A stretch of 64,000 nucleotides of DNA, from positions 1 to 64,000 of the forward strand of contig JAIENY010000036.1 of assembly GCA_019750915.1 (NCBI GenBank), in the 5' to 3' direction. Positions 17,616-26,590 of this stretch are shown here, in pieces. Each line of letters begins with the position of its first letter. Within the stretch, counting starts at the first letter, position 1. The notes below the pieces were generated by a model. The model did not search any database. It was not told the origin of the DNA and saw only the letters and a list, made by a program, of their open reading frames with translations. This DNA comes from Xanthobacteraceae bacterium. Its GTDB lineage: Bacteria > Pseudomonadota > Alphaproteobacteria > Rhizobiales > Xanthobacteraceae. The translations under genes and the position numbers were made by a program.

Positions 17616-18908
17616 ATGACCGATGCCATTTTGATCGACCGCCCTGATGAAATCCAGGCTGGCCCGAAGGGCCGCCACAAGACCGTTCAGGTCACGGTCG
17701 GCAACGTCAAAGTCGGCGGCGGCGCACCGATCGTCGTGCAGTCGATGACCAATACCGACACTGCCGATATCGAATCCACAGTGACCCAGGTGGCTGCGCT
17801 GGCGCGGGCCGGTTCGGAAATGGTGCGTATCACGGTCGACCGCGAGGAGGCGGCAGCCGCTGTCCCGCACATCCGCGAAAAGCTCGACAAGCTCGGCGTC
17901 GACGTCCCCCTGATCGGTGACTTCCACTACATCGGCCACAAGCTTCTCGCCGAGTATCCCGCCTGCGCCGCGGCTCTTTCTAAGTATCGCATCAATCCGG
18001 GCAATGTCGGTTTCAAGAACAAGCGCGACAGCCAGTTCACCGATATCGTCGAGATCGCGATCAAGAACAACAAGGCGATCCGCATCGGCGCCAATTGGGG
18101 TTCGCTTGATCAGGAATTGCTGACGCGCCTGATGGAAGAGAATGCAAATACGCCGAATCCGATCGACGCACGCGCGGTCACGCGCGAAGCGATGGTGCAG
18201 TCGGCGCTGCTCTCCGCCAAGCGTGCGGAAGAGATCGGCCTGGCGAAGGACAAGATGATCCTTTCGGCCAAGGTCTCGAACGTGCAGGATCTGATCGCAG
18301 TGTACCGCGAACTCGCCCGACGTTCCGACTACGCCATCCACCTCGGCCTCACCGAAGCGGGCATGGGATCGAAAGGCATCGTGGCGTCCTCTGCGGCGCT
18401 CGGCATCCTGCTGCAGGATGGCATCGGCGACACCATTCGCGTGTCACTTACGCCGGAGCCGGGTGGCGATCGCACGCTGGAAGTGAAGGTCGGCCAGGAA
18501 ATCCTGCAGACCATGGGCTTCCGCACCTTCGTGCCGTTAGTTGCTGCTTGCCCAGGCTGCGGCCGCACCACCTCGACCGTGTTCCAGGAACTGGCGCGAG
18601 ACATTCAGGCTTTCATTCGTGACGAGATGCCGACCTGGAAGACCCGTTATCCCGGCGTCGAGGAGCTCAACGTTGCGGTGATGGGTTGTATCGTCAACGG
18701 CCCCGGCGAATCCAAGCATGCCAATATCGGCATTTCGCTGCCGGGCACTGGCGAGACGCCGGCGGCTCCTGTGTTCGTTGATGGACAGAAATTCCGTACG
18801 CTGCGCGGCCCGACCATCGCGCAGGAGTTCAAGGCGCTGGTGATCGACTACATCGATCAGCGTTATGGCGCCGGCAACAAGGTGCCCGAAGTGACGGCAG
18901 CCGAATAA
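17616..18908 (+). CDS. ispG: 4-hydroxy-3-methylbut-2-enyl diphosphate synthase (flavodoxin)
   Basis: Penultimate enzyme of the MEP isoprenoid pathway; a [4Fe-4S] enzyme that reductively opens methylerythritol cyclodiphosphate to HMBPP. The N-terminal TIM barrel contains [10 protein letters not shown] and the cluster domain has the cysteines C-P-G-C-G-R-T (about residue 311) and [10 protein letters not shown] (about 356). The 430-residue length is normal for the shorter bacterial type. The gene is alone on the plus strand; ispA, which uses downstream products, lies 2.4 kb away on the other strand. A terminator directly follows and overlaps the 3' end of the convergent antiporter gene. Confidence 0.97.
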   Translation: MTDAILIDRPDEIQAGPKGRHKTVQVTVGNVKVGGGAPIVVQSMTNTDTADIESTVTQVAALARAGSEMVRITVDREEAAAAVPHIREKLDKLGVDVPLIGDFHYIGHKLLAEYPACAAALSKYRINPGNVGFKNKRDSQFTDIVEIAIKNNKAIRIGANWGSLDQELLTRLMEENANTPNPIDARAVTREAMVQSALLSAKRAEEIGLAKDKMILSAKVSNVQDLIAVYRELARRSDYAIHLGLTEAGMGSKGIVASSAALGILLQDGIGDTIRVSLTPEPGGDRTLEVKVGQEILQTMGFRTFVPLVAACPGCGRTTSTVFQELARDIQAFIRDEMPTWKTRYPGVEELNVAVMGCIVNGPGESKHANIGISLPGTGETPAAPVFVDGQKFRTLRGPTIAQEFKALVIDYIDQRYGAGNKVPEVTAAE

Positions 18909-18920
18909 GACTCGACAGAC

Positions 18921-18947
18921 GCCGCTCTCAGAGCGGCGTTGCTTTTT
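18921..18947 (+). terminator. Rho-independent terminator of ispG, inside the antiporter 3' end
   Basis: GCCGCTC (18921-18927) and GAGCGGC (18931-18937) form a 7-bp stem with loop TCA, followed by a five-T run at 18943-18947. The last codons of the convergent antiporter gene (stop at 18928) lie within it, so one sequence serves both as protein-coding DNA and as terminator. Confidence 0.8.
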
Positions 18948-20535
18948 CGCGGTTGTTGACGACAGATTCTTCCAGATCGAGATCGCGCTCGATGCGCCGG
19001 CGGGTTTCGTCGGTGATCTTGTTGTCGCGTAGCAGTTTGTGAAGCAGCGCGCGCTCGATGTTGATGATCTCGCGCACCATGCCCGCGCCCTTGGTCGGAG
19101 GGGTATGCTCACCGTTGACGGGGGGCGGATCAGGCAGCGCGCGAAACCGCGTCTCATGCCGCGCCTCCAGAAATCGAGCCAGACTTTCCGGAACTTCCCG
19201 TTCAGCGATGATCTTGTCCAACGCTTTGCGTGATGCGTTGACAATCTGGCGCCGTGCCGCGATCTCATGCTCGCGTTCCTGCCGTGCCTCGCGCAAGCCG
19301 TATTCGGGCAATCCCAACAGGCGGACAATGGTGGGAAGCGACAGGCCGAGGCCGACAATCGTGACGAAAACGACGCCGAACGAGACCAGCAGGATCAGGT
19401 CGCGATACGGAAATCCGGTGCCGTCAGGCAGCGAGAGCGGCAGCGCCAGAGCGACTGCCACCGACACCACGCCGCGGATACCGGTAACGCCGATCATGGT
19501 GACAAAGCGCCAGTTTGGAGCGGGATCCTGTTCACGCAGCCGCTTGCTCAACAACCGCGGCAAATAGGCGGCCGGATAAATCCATACCAGTCTCGCCATC
19601 ACGACGATCAGCGAAACCACGACGATCGCGCCAAGGATTTCGTTGACCGGAAGCTCCTTGGATTTCTCGATCAGGACGCGGGTCTGGAATCCGACAACCA
19701 GGAACAGGATGCCTTCGATCAGCCATATGACAATGTCCCAGAAGAACACGCCCTGCAGCCGGGTTGCGGCCGAAATCCGCAGCGGTCCGTTCCAGCTCAT
19801 GTAAAGGCCGCAGACAACGGTTGCGATCACGCCCGATCCGCCCAGATGTTCGGGAACCCAGAAGGCGAGATAGGGTGTCAACAGCGATAACGAGATTTCG
19901 ACGCGGGTGTCGCGCGACCATTGCCGCAGACGCAGGCTGAGCCAGCCGACAGCAAAGCCATAGGTGATTTCGCAGATCAGGATCGCGATGAACGAACCCG
20001 CCGCCTCCGGAAAGGAAAACGCGCCGGTCGAAACCGCCGCAACGGCGAAGCGATACAGGATGAGGGCGGTTGCGTCGTTGGCGAGGCCTTCACCCTCCAG
20101 GATGACAAGAATACGATGTGGCAGACCGAGCCGGCGCGCGATCGCGAGCGGCGCGACGACGTCCGGTGGCGAAACGATGGCGCCAAGCACGAAGCCGACG
20201 CCCCAAGGCCAGTGCAAAACATAATGGACGGCCGCGGCGACCGCGCAGGTCGTGAAGATCACGCAGCCGATGGCCAGCAATGCGATGGGGCGAAGATTGG
20301 CCTTGAATTCCCGCCAGCTCATCGAGACGCCCGCGATATAGATCAGCGGCGGCAGCATCAGCATCAGCACGGCGTCAGGCTTGAGCACGATCGGCGGAAC
20401 GCCGGGGAGGAAGGCCACCACAATGCCGACCACCAGAAACACGATGGCGGGCGTCATCCTGAGGCGTTGGGCCAGGACCTGCGATGCCGAGAGCGTCGTC
20501 AGCAGCAGCAGAAACGCGAGAAAGGTAAGAACCAT
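18928..20535 (-). CDS. Na+/H+ antiporter, CPA1 (NhaP/NHE) family
   Basis: Twelve or so hydrophobic segments fill residues 1-410, with family motifs F-L-P-G-V-P-P near residue 43 and the ion-binding region G-E-G-L-A-N-D-A-T-A (about 146-155), where N-D is the CPA1 signature. The C-terminal 125 residues are hydrophilic and cytoplasmic, rich in Arg and Glu. The likely job is exchange of Na+ or K+ for protons. It is downstream of the DUF1345 gene (18-base gap) and ispA on the same strand and may be co-transcribed with them. The sequence does not show whether it prefers Na+ or K+. Confidence 0.9.
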   Translation of the reverse strand: MVLTFLAFLLLLTTLSASQVLAQRLRMTPAIVFLVVGIVVAFLPGVPPIVLKPDAVLMLMLPPLIYIAGVSMSWREFKANLRPIALLAIGCVIFTTCAVAAAVHYVLHWPWGVGFVLGAIVSPPDVVAPLAIARRLGLPHRILVILEGEGLANDATALILYRFAVAAVSTGAFSFPEAAGSFIAILICEITYGFAVGWLSLRLRQWSRDTRVEISLSLLTPYLAFWVPEHLGGSGVIATVVCGLYMSWNGPLRISAATRLQGVFFWDIVIWLIEGILFLVVGFQTRVLIEKSKELPVNEILGAIVVVSLIVVMARLVWIYPAAYLPRLLSKRLREQDPAPNWRFVTMIGVTGIRGVVSVAVALALPLSLPDGTGFPYRDLILLVSFGVVFVTIVGLGLSLPTIVRLLGLPEYGLREARQEREHEIAARRQIVNASRKALDKIIAEREVPESLARFLEARHETRFRALPDPPPVNGEHTPPTKGAGMVREIINIERALLHKLLRDNKITDETRRRIERDLDLEESVVNNREKATPL

Positions 20536-20553
20536 CGCTCAACAGTTCCGAAT

Positions 20554-21267
20554 TTAGATCGCGCTCGCGGCGATATTCACCATCAATGCCAGAAGGGCGG
20601 TGTTGAAGATAAACGAAACGACGCCGTGCGCGATAGCGGTTCTTCGGATGATTCGATCGGTGATGCCGACATCGGACACCTGTGCCGTCATACCGATCAC
20701 GAACGAAAAATAGACAAAGTCCCAATAATCGGGCGGTTCGCTTCCATCGCCCGGAAAAGCCAGGCCGCCGCCTTTGCTGTGGCGATAGTACTCGTGCGCG
20801 TAGTGGAGTGCGAATGTCGTGTGGATTGCGGCCCATGACAGAATGATGGTGGCTGCCGCGAGCATGAGATGCGTCGGGGCGCGCTGTGACAGATGGAGTT
20901 CGATGACAATCGCGGCGATGGACGCAAATGCCCCGGTCGAGGTTAAGGCCAGGATGAAAAACCGGCCGTCATCCTGAAGCGCGGCAATCCGGCGGATATT
21001 GGTTACCCCGCCGAGGAACACAGTCGTGAACGCGAGCAGAAGGTAAAGTGAGACCGCAACGTCCCAACCCGCGAGCAGCCGTGTCGAGAGACGCAGATCG
21101 TGGGGAAACAACAAGAGGCTCAAGAAGCCGACGGCGAGCGAGATGAAAAGCCGCGGGCGCGAATAGACGATACGAAGAGCCTTAGGCATTCGCCGGAAAC
21201 GGGCGAGGGGATCGTCCGCGGTCTTTGTGCTTTTCTGATCGCCGCCTGCGGTTTTTTTCTGCGCCAT
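20554..21267 (-). CDS. DUF1345 family membrane protein
   Basis: Membrane protein of unknown function with about five hydrophobic segments over 237 residues. The diagnostic DUF1345 stretch Y-F-S-F-V-I-G-M-T-A-Q-V-S-D is at roughly 190-203. The N-terminus is basic and polar (KKTAGGDQKSTKT), probably cytoplasmic. It sits only 6 bases after the ispA stop codon and 18 bases before the antiporter start, so an ispA-DUF1345-antiporter transcript is likely. DUF1345 genes often sit beside transporters, but no activity has been established for the family. Confidence 0.85.
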   Translation of the reverse strand: MAQKKTAGGDQKSTKTADDPLARFRRMPKALRIVYSRPRLFISLAVGFLSLLLFPHDLRLSTRLLAGWDVAVSLYLLLAFTTVFLGGVTNIRRIAALQDDGRFFILALTSTGAFASIAAIVIELHLSQRAPTHLMLAAATIILSWAAIHTTFALHYAHEYYRHSKGGGLAFPGDGSEPPDYWDFVYFSFVIGMTAQVSDVGITDRIIRRTAIAHGVVSFIFNTALLALMVNIAASAI

Positions 21268-21273
21268 GCCCGA

Positions 21274-22212
21274 TTAATTTTGCCGTTCCGCCACGAACCG
21301 CGCCGCCGCGCGCAAAACGTCGCCCTTCGCGCCGAAAGGTGCAAGGGCACTGTCGGCCTGGGTCAAAAGATCCCGCAGCCGCTTCTTGGCGCCGTCGATG
21401 CCGAGCAGCGTGACGAAAGTGGTCTTGCCTGCGGCAGCGTCCTGCCCCGCCGGTTTACCGAGCGCCGCCGCATCTCCTTCGACATCCAGCAGGTCATCGG
21501 CGATCTGGAATGCTTCACCGAACGCGTGGCCGTAGGAATCGAGCGCTGCGTATTGCTCCTTCGAGGCCTGACCAAGAAGGGCGCCGGCAATGCATCCATA
21601 TTTTAGCAACGCGCCGGTTTTCATCTGTTGCAGCTTGGCGACATCCGGCGGCTCCTTGTCACCGAAGCGGCCTTCGCCGCCGAGGTCCATGATCTGCCCG
21701 CCTGCCATGCCACCGACACCAGCCGCGCGTGCGAGCGCACGCGTAAGGAGCAGGCGTACGATCGGATCGGCATGCACCTCGTCACGGGTTATGATGTCGA
21801 AAGCGATCGTCAGCAGCGAGTCGCCGGCCAAAATCGCGGTCGCATCGTCGAACTTCTTGTGCGAGGTCGGGCGGCCGCGCCGCAGGTCGCTGTTGTCCAT
21901 CGACGGCAGATCGTCATGGATCAGCGAGTAACAGTGAATGCATTCGAGCGCGGCGCCTGCCATCAGAGCACCCTGGCGCGGCACGCCAAATACGTCGGCG
22001 CTTGCCACAGCCAGGAAGGGGCGCAGCCGTTTGCCGCCATTGAGGCTGGAATAGCGCATTGCCTCAATCAGGCGGCGGGGGCGCAGGATTTCGCCCGTCT
22101 CCGGCTTCTCGGACAGCAATTTGTCGAGCAACGCCTCGGTCTCGGTCGCCGTGGTGTCCAGCAGTTTGGTGAAGTCTTGAGTAGCAGTTGGTGTCGCGGT
22201 GGCGGTCGTCAT
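21274..22212 (-). CDS. ispA: Polyprenyl (farnesyl/geranyl) diphosphate synthase
   Basis: Condenses isopentenyl and dimethylallyl/geranyl diphosphate. The first aspartate motif D-D-L-P-S-M-D with D-L-R-R-G-R-P follows H-C-Y-S-L-I-H, and the second is D-D-L-L-D in Q-I-A-D-D-L-L-D-V-E-G-D. The spacing of the first motif (DDx4D) and 312 residues fit the short-chain IspA group making farnesyl diphosphate. Product length cannot be proven from sequence. The gene is divergent from mtgA and heads a likely three-gene transcript with DUF1345 and the antiporter. Confidence 0.92.
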   Translation of the reverse strand: MTTATATPTATQDFTKLLDTTATETEALLDKLLSEKPETGEILRPRRLIEAMRYSSLNGGKRLRPFLAVASADVFGVPRQGALMAGAALECIHCYSLIHDDLPSMDNSDLRRGRPTSHKKFDDATAILAGDSLLTIAFDIITRDEVHADPIVRLLLTRALARAAGVGGMAGGQIMDLGGEGRFGDKEPPDVAKLQQMKTGALLKYGCIAGALLGQASKEQYAALDSYGHAFGEAFQIADDLLDVEGDAAALGKPAGQDAAAGKTTFVTLLGIDGAKKRLRDLLTQADSALAPFGAKGDVLRAAARFVAERQN

Positions 22213-22358
22213 CGAAAGCTCCAGAATGTGGCCGGACCATCCTTCATGGGGCTGGCTACGTCAATTCCAGGAATGCCGGGAAATGCCGGATTCGGATCGC
22301 ATGGTTGCTTCTGCTATGAGAGAGCGGGGCCCTTGGCCCGGCACCAGGGAATTTTAAA

Positions 22359-23045
22359 GTGCCCATGCGACGCCTGCTCCGTGTCATCCTGCTGGTCGTT
22401 TTGGTGGTCGTGTTTTTGCCTTATGTGCTGACGCTGCTGTATTCGGCCGGCCATCCGATTTCGACGCTGATGATTGGCCGGTTCCTCACAGGATCACCGG
22501 TGACCCGGAGCTGGGTCGATATCGACGAGATGTCGCCCTATCTGCCGCGTTCGGTGGTGGCCGCCGAGGACGCCAAGTTCTGCAGCCACCACGGGATCGA
22601 CTGGCAGGCGCTGAACGATGTGCTGGAAAATGCCGAGGATGGCGAAGTGAGCAGGGGCGGCTCCACCATCACCCAGCAGGTCGCCAAGAATCTGTTCCTG
22701 TGGCCGGGACGGAGCTTTATTCGCAAAGGGCTGGAGTTCCCGCTCGCGCTCTGGATTGATCTGGTGCTGACCAAGAAGCGGATTTTGGAACTGTATCTAA
22801 ACGTCGCGGAGCTTGGCCCAGGCGGGCAATTCGGCGCGGAGGAGGGCGCCAAATACGCCTTTGGTCGTCCGGTTTCGGAGCTGTCACGCTCGCAAGCCGC
22901 TCTTTTGGCATCGATTTTACCAAATCCGGTCACGCGAAGCGCCCGGCGCCCTGGGCCGGGGGTGAGGCGGCTGGCTGCCACCTATGTGGCACGGGCCGAA
23001 TCTGCAGCGATTTCCGATTGCTGGGGCGGGAATCGGCGTTTTTAG
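22359..23045 (+). CDS. mtgA: Monofunctional biosynthetic peptidoglycan glycosyltransferase
   Basis: Inner-membrane GT51 enzyme that polymerises lipid II into glycan without cross-linking. A single N-terminal anchor (residues 4-25) is followed by the catalytic E in [16 protein letters not shown] and by [18 protein letters not shown] further conserved E-L-Y-L-N-V-A-E motif follows. Length 228 is normal. GTG 22359 has AGGGA at spacing 8; an ATG at 22365 is the alternative. It is read divergently from ispA with about 146 bases between. It complements the PBP1A glycosyltransferase encoded at 7395-9722. Confidence 0.95.
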   Translation: MPMRRLLRVILLVVLVVVFLPYVLTLLYSAGHPISTLMIGRFLTGSPVTRSWVDIDEMSPYLPRSVVAAEDAKFCSHHGIDWQALNDVLENAEDGEVSRGGSTITQQVAKNLFLWPGRSFIRKGLEFPLALWIDLVLTKKRILELYLNVAELGPGGQFGAEEGAKYAFGRPVSELSRSQAALLASILPNPVTRSARRPGPGVRRLAATYVARAESAAISDCWGGNRRF

Positions 23046-23131
23046 GCGTTTTTGGTTATCTGTGGCTCTAGCGTCCCGGCCATCCTTCCTCTATAAGCGC
23101 GACCTCAATCGAAATTATAAGAAAGCTCCCG

Positions 23132-23153
23132 AAGGCGGGTCTGCTTTCGCCTT
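23132..23153 (+). promoter_or_regulatory. Hairpin in the rpmF leader
   Basis: AAGGCG at 23132-23137 pairs with CGCCTT at 23148-23153 (10-base loop). The stem ends two bases before the AAGGA Shine-Dalgarno of rpmF at about 23155-23159, so it could influence ribosome access. It is a short stem and could be incidental. Confidence 0.4.
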
Positions 23154-23167
23154 TAAGGACGACACCA

Positions 23168-23353
23168 ATGGCCGTTCCCCGCAGAAAAACATCGCCGTCG
23201 CGCCGCGGCATGCGCCGTTCCGCCGACGCGCTCAAGAAGCCGACCTATGTCGAAGACAAGGACTCTGGCGAACTGCGCCGTCCCCACCATCTCGACCTGA
23301 AGACCGGCATGTACAAGGGCCGTCAGGTTCTGAAGGTGAAGAAGGACGACTAA
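23168..23353 (+). CDS. rpmF: 50S ribosomal protein L32
   Basis: Sixty-one-residue ribosomal protein. The N-terminus [18 protein letters not shown] is the L32 signature, with the basic tail [11 protein letters not shown]. It lacks the zinc cysteines seen in some L32 proteins, which is usual in alphaproteobacteria. The ATG has AAGGA upstream at spacing 8. Unlike enterobacteria, where rpmF is next to plsX, here it lies between mtgA and a hypothetical membrane protein, an arrangement I associate with this family. Confidence 0.97.
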   Translation: MAVPRRKTSPSRRGMRRSADALKKPTYVEDKDSGELRRPHHLDLKTGMYKGRQVLKVKKDD

Positions 23354-23359
23354 GGATCG

Positions 23360-23379
23360 TCGCGGCGCCGTCGCCGCGA
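23360..23379 (+). terminator. GC-rich hairpin after rpmF
   Basis: TCGCGGCG and CGCCGCGA form a strong 8-bp stem with a 4-base loop, 7 bases after the rpmF stop. Only two T residues follow, so termination would be weak or the hairpin may mainly protect the 3' end of the message. Confidence 0.5.
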
Positions 23380-23454
23380 TCGTTCCGCCGTGCCGTAAAG
23401 GAGCCCCATTGAGGGTGGCGATATAAGCAGGTTTTAGCGCCAGAAAGTCCGCCG

Positions 23455-24222
23455 ATGCCTACGATCGGTTTTCCGCTCCTGCTCATTCCCTTCGCGATCT
23501 ACAACATCATCGTTTTTCTGATGCGTGGCGTGGCATTTTCCGCGCCCGTCATCACGCTGCGCCTGATTTCGGGTGCCGACTGGACGATCAGCATCGGCGA
23601 CATGCTGGTGACGCTTGGCATCGTCTTGATGCTGTTCGAATTCGCCCGCTCATCGCGGCCCGGTGCAAAATATGTGATGGACCATCTGCTGTCGCTGCTG
23701 GTTTTCGCCGGCAGCACGGCGGAGTTCCTGTGGCTTACGCCGTTCGCCACGTCGCCTTTTTTTCTGCTTGTGGCTTTGGCCGGGCTCGACTTTTTCTCCG
23801 GGTCGATGTGGGCCGTCCGCTATCGCAAATGGGTGCGCGACGACGCACGGGCCGCCGCCGAAGCGGTGCAGGCGCAGGCCGCTCAAGCCGCACCGGTCGA
23901 CAGCCCGCCGCTCGAGCGAACGCCTCCCGCGTTCGAGGCGTCTGCGAAACATGAGGACGCTAAGCCAAAGCATCTGGAGATCGTCACGCCGGAGATCGAT
24001 AAGCCGTCTGAGGCACCCGTCGTGAAGGCGGAGGCGCCGAAGGCTGAGGTCGATAATATTCCGGATCCTGAGCCTTCGCTTCCGCAAGCCCCGTCACGAA
24101 CGATCGCGGAATGGAATGTTTTCGATATCGTGCGCGGCACCGATGAGCAGCCGTCTGTCGCAAAGCAGGCTGAAGCTGGGAAGGACGACACTCGCCCCGT
24201 GATTGTGCCGTCCAAGGATTGA
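23455..24222 (+). CDS. Hypothetical inner-membrane protein with acidic/proline-rich tail
   Basis: Not assignable to a characterised family. Residues 5-125 contain about four hydrophobic helices (I-P-F-A-I-Y-N-I-I-V-F-L; G-I-V-L-M-L-F-E-F; L-L-S-L-L-V-F-A-G; P-F-F-L-L-V-A-L-A-G). Residues 130-255 form a hydrophilic, Ala/Pro/Glu/Lys-rich tail, probably disordered and cytoplasmic, ending near a short ordered patch (R-T-I-A-E-W-N-V-F-D-I-V). No signal peptide cleavage site is obvious. It follows rpmF after 101 bases on the same strand. A role in the cell envelope is only an inference from topology. Confidence 0.75.
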   Translation: MPTIGFPLLLIPFAIYNIIVFLMRGVAFSAPVITLRLISGADWTISIGDMLVTLGIVLMLFEFARSSRPGAKYVMDHLLSLLVFAGSTAEFLWLTPFATSPFFLLVALAGLDFFSGSMWAVRYRKWVRDDARAAAEAVQAQAAQAAPVDSPPLERTPPAFEASAKHEDAKPKHLEIVTPEIDKPSEAPVVKAEAPKAEVDNIPDPEPSLPQAPSRTIAEWNVFDIVRGTDEQPSVAKQAEAGKDDTRPVIVPSKD

Positions 24223-24244
24223 CCCGGGCAAGCGCGTCAGGCGG

Positions 24245-24571
24245 TCAAACGATTTGCGAGTAACGCGGGCTCTGTGGTTGCCATGGAGCGCTCGGGGAGG
24301 GTGCTGCAGCGTATTGAGCCGCGCCTATCGCAGGGTCGGCTTGCCGAAATTTTCGCGTCTGCGGTTCGTGCGAGTCGGTCGCCAGCAACTGAGTCAGAAA
24401 AGATGTATCGGGACGAACGCGCACCGTGTGGCCGGGAATGATCGCGACTGGCTCGATCGCCACCACTGCGGTCGAGCGCGGGGCAGCGCGTGGAGCGGCT
24501 TCCTCGACGTGTGACGGCAACGGCCAGTCGACGGCGGCAACTGTCCCAATTTGGGAAATACCCGAAATCAT
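24245..24571 (-). CDS. Small hypothetical protein, rhizobial type
   Basis: A 108-residue protein of unknown function. I favour this frame over overlapping frames at 24203-24514 (+) and 24237-24617 (-) because it contains the stretch R-P-D-T-S-F-L-T-Q-L-L-A-T followed by P-Q-T-R, a pattern recurring in small unannotated proteins of this bacterial group. No membrane segment or signal peptide is seen. It converges on the preceding membrane-protein gene with 22 bases between and is divergent from the GGDEF-EAL gene. Confidence is moderate because the reading frame has no clear ribosome site. Confidence 0.5.
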   Translation of the reverse strand: MISGISQIGTVAAVDWPLPSHVEEAAPRAAPRSTAVVAIEPVAIIPGHTVRVRPDTSFLTQLLATDSHEPQTRKFRQADPAIGAAQYAAAPSPSAPWQPQSPRYSQIV

Positions 24572-24800
24572 TGTTCCGATCCGGTAACATTTCTGTCCCG
24601 AACAGGGACGGAGACATCTAATTGAACTCCCCGTCGCAAATCACGTGCCGTGCTGCCTGATCATGGCACCGCTCCATATCCGGTATGTCTAGGATTCAAT
24701 TTTCTTAGAATGTTTAGGAATGGGCATTAGGCTCAAAGAGAATTAACGATAATGTTGGCGGCGATTCGTTACCCGATCTGTCCCCGCTGAAAGGCAAGCC

Positions 24801-26528
24801 GTGAGCGCAGGAATACACCCCGCGTCGGAGCAGAACGCCGGCGGGACAAGGCACGAGCGGGACGACGTTCTGTCTTGTCTCGGTCAGGTTGCCTTCACAT
24901 GGGACATCGTAAATGACGACCTGTCCTGGAGCGGTGACGTCGCAGCACTGTTTCGCGACATCCCGCAACATGTACTGGGCAAGGCCAGCGACTTCGCGAC
25001 GATGATCGAGCCTCAGCGCGATGTGCGCCGCGATGCCATCATGAATGGGCCCGCGGCGAACGCGGGCAACGGCGTGCACTACCAGATTGAATATGGTCTT
25101 CGCGCGCGCACCTCTGGCCCGCTCGTCTGGATCGAGGAAACCGGCTGCTGGTTTGTGGGAGCCGATGGCCGGCCTTCTCATGCGAGGGGGATTTTACGGC
25201 CGAACGCGGAACGCCACGCCCGCGAACAGCAGTTGCGGAAATTGACGCAGGATGATCCGCTCACCGGCGCATTCAACCGCACGCACCTGATCGCGGCGCT
25301 CGCCGAGACGCTGGAGGAGGCGTCGCGCTTCCGCTCTCCGTTCGCTTTCATGCTGGTGGGGATCGACGATCTTGCGCAACTGAACGAAGCGTTCGGCTTT
25401 GATGTGGCCGACGAAGTCATCACCGAGGTCGCCCACCGTATTCGTGCAAGGCTGCGCAACGTCGATGTGCTGGGCCGCTTCTCTGGCAACAAGTTCGGAC
25501 TTGTTCTGAAGAACTGTACGGCGGACGATATGCAGATCGCCGCCGAACGCTTTCTGGCGGGCATCCGCGACGAGGTCGTTCCGACAAAACTCGGACCGGT
25601 CTCGCTGACGGCTTCCATTGGGGCGATCAGCCTGCCTCGACATGGCCGCAGCACCGAGGAAGTTACAAGCCGCGCACAGGAGGCTCTCGATACTGCGAAA
25701 AGCCGCCGTCGCGGATCGTTCATGGCATGGCGCCCCAATGTCGAGCGCGAAACGCAGCGACAGGTGAACATCCGCGTGACGGATGAGATCGTCACGGCCT
25801 TGAACGAGCGGAGGATCGTGCTCGCGTTCGAGCCCGTGGTTCACGCGTCGACACTGCAGCCGGCGTTTCACGAATGTCTGGTCCGGATGCGCCGCGGCGA
25901 GGGGGATCTTTCGCTGGCGCCCGATATCGTCCCGGTCGCCGAGAAACTCGGTCTGATCCGCCTTGTCGATCACCGCGTCCTCGAACTTGTCGTTGCCGAA
26001 TTGACGGCTTCTCCGCACATCGAACTCAGCCTCAATATCTCGCCCGAAACCACGATGGACCCGAATTGGTGGAGCGGCATCGAATCGCTGTTCCGCGCTC
26101 ATCCCGGCGTCGCCGAACGCGTCATTGTCGAAATCACCGAAACGGTGGCGATCCGCGATCTTGATGACGTGCGCGGCTTTGTGACCCGCCTGAAGAATTT
26201 CGGCGCGCGTATTGCGATTGACGATTTCGGTGCGGGTTACACCTCATTCCGCAACTTGCGAAAGCTCGGCGTGGACATCGTGAAAATTGATGGAGCGTTC
26301 GTGCAGAATGTCGTGCGTTCAGCCGACGATCGCGCTTTCGTTCAGAGCATGATCGATCTCGCTCGCCGCCTTGATCTGAAGACGGTCGCCGAATGGGTGC
26401 AGGATGATGAGGCGGCTCAGCTCCTGCACGATTGGGGGTGCGATTACCTGCAAGGCCGCCTGATCGGTCTTGCGACGCCAAACCGACCCTGGCTCGCCGA
26501 ACTGCCGCCGGTGCGCGCGCTGGCATAA
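24801..26528 (+). CDS. GGDEF-EAL protein with degenerate GGDEF, probable c-di-GMP phosphodiesterase
   Basis: Cytoplasmic three-domain protein. Residues 25-135 look like a PAS-type sensor. The GGDEF domain (about 145-310) has S-G-N-K-F at 228-232 instead of G-G-D-E-F, so cyclase activity is very unlikely. The EAL domain (335-565) reads E358-C-L rather than E-A-L but keeps N412, E447, D474-D475, K496, E531 and Q551, the residues needed for metal binding and hydrolysis, so it may degrade cyclic di-GMP, with the GGDEF part perhaps acting as a GTP sensor. The GTG start has AAAGG upstream. No signal peptide or membrane segment is seen. A bidirectional terminator follows. Confidence 0.92.
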   Translation: MSAGIHPASEQNAGGTRHERDDVLSCLGQVAFTWDIVNDDLSWSGDVAALFRDIPQHVLGKASDFATMIEPQRDVRRDAIMNGPAANAGNGVHYQIEYGLRARTSGPLVWIEETGCWFVGADGRPSHARGILRPNAERHAREQQLRKLTQDDPLTGAFNRTHLIAALAETLEEASRFRSPFAFMLVGIDDLAQLNEAFGFDVADEVITEVAHRIRARLRNVDVLGRFSGNKFGLVLKNCTADDMQIAAERFLAGIRDEVVPTKLGPVSLTASIGAISLPRHGRSTEEVTSRAQEALDTAKSRRRGSFMAWRPNVERETQRQVNIRVTDEIVTALNERRIVLAFEPVVHASTLQPAFHECLVRMRRGEGDLSLAPDIVPVAEKLGLIRLVDHRVLELVVAELTASPHIELSLNISPETTMDPNWWSGIESLFRAHPGVAERVIVEITETVAIRDLDDVRGFVTRLKNFGARIAIDDFGAGYTSFRNLRKLGVDIVKIDGAFVQNVVRSADDRAFVQSMIDLARRLDLKTVAEWVQDDEAAQLLHDWGCDYLQGRLIGLATPNRPWLAELPPVRALA

Positions 26529-26540
26529 CACCGGGAACAA

Positions 26541-26565
26541 AAAACCCCGCTCGAAGCAGGGTTTT
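26541..26565. terminator. Bidirectional terminator between the EAL gene and phaR
   Basis: AAAACCC at 26541-26547 and GGGTTTT at 26559-26565 flank a short inner GC stem. The flanking A run on one side and T run on the other make it usable from both strands, serving the convergent GGDEF-EAL and phaR genes. Confidence 0.8.
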
Positions 26566-26590
26566 AATTTCGACTGATTTTTTATTTCGA

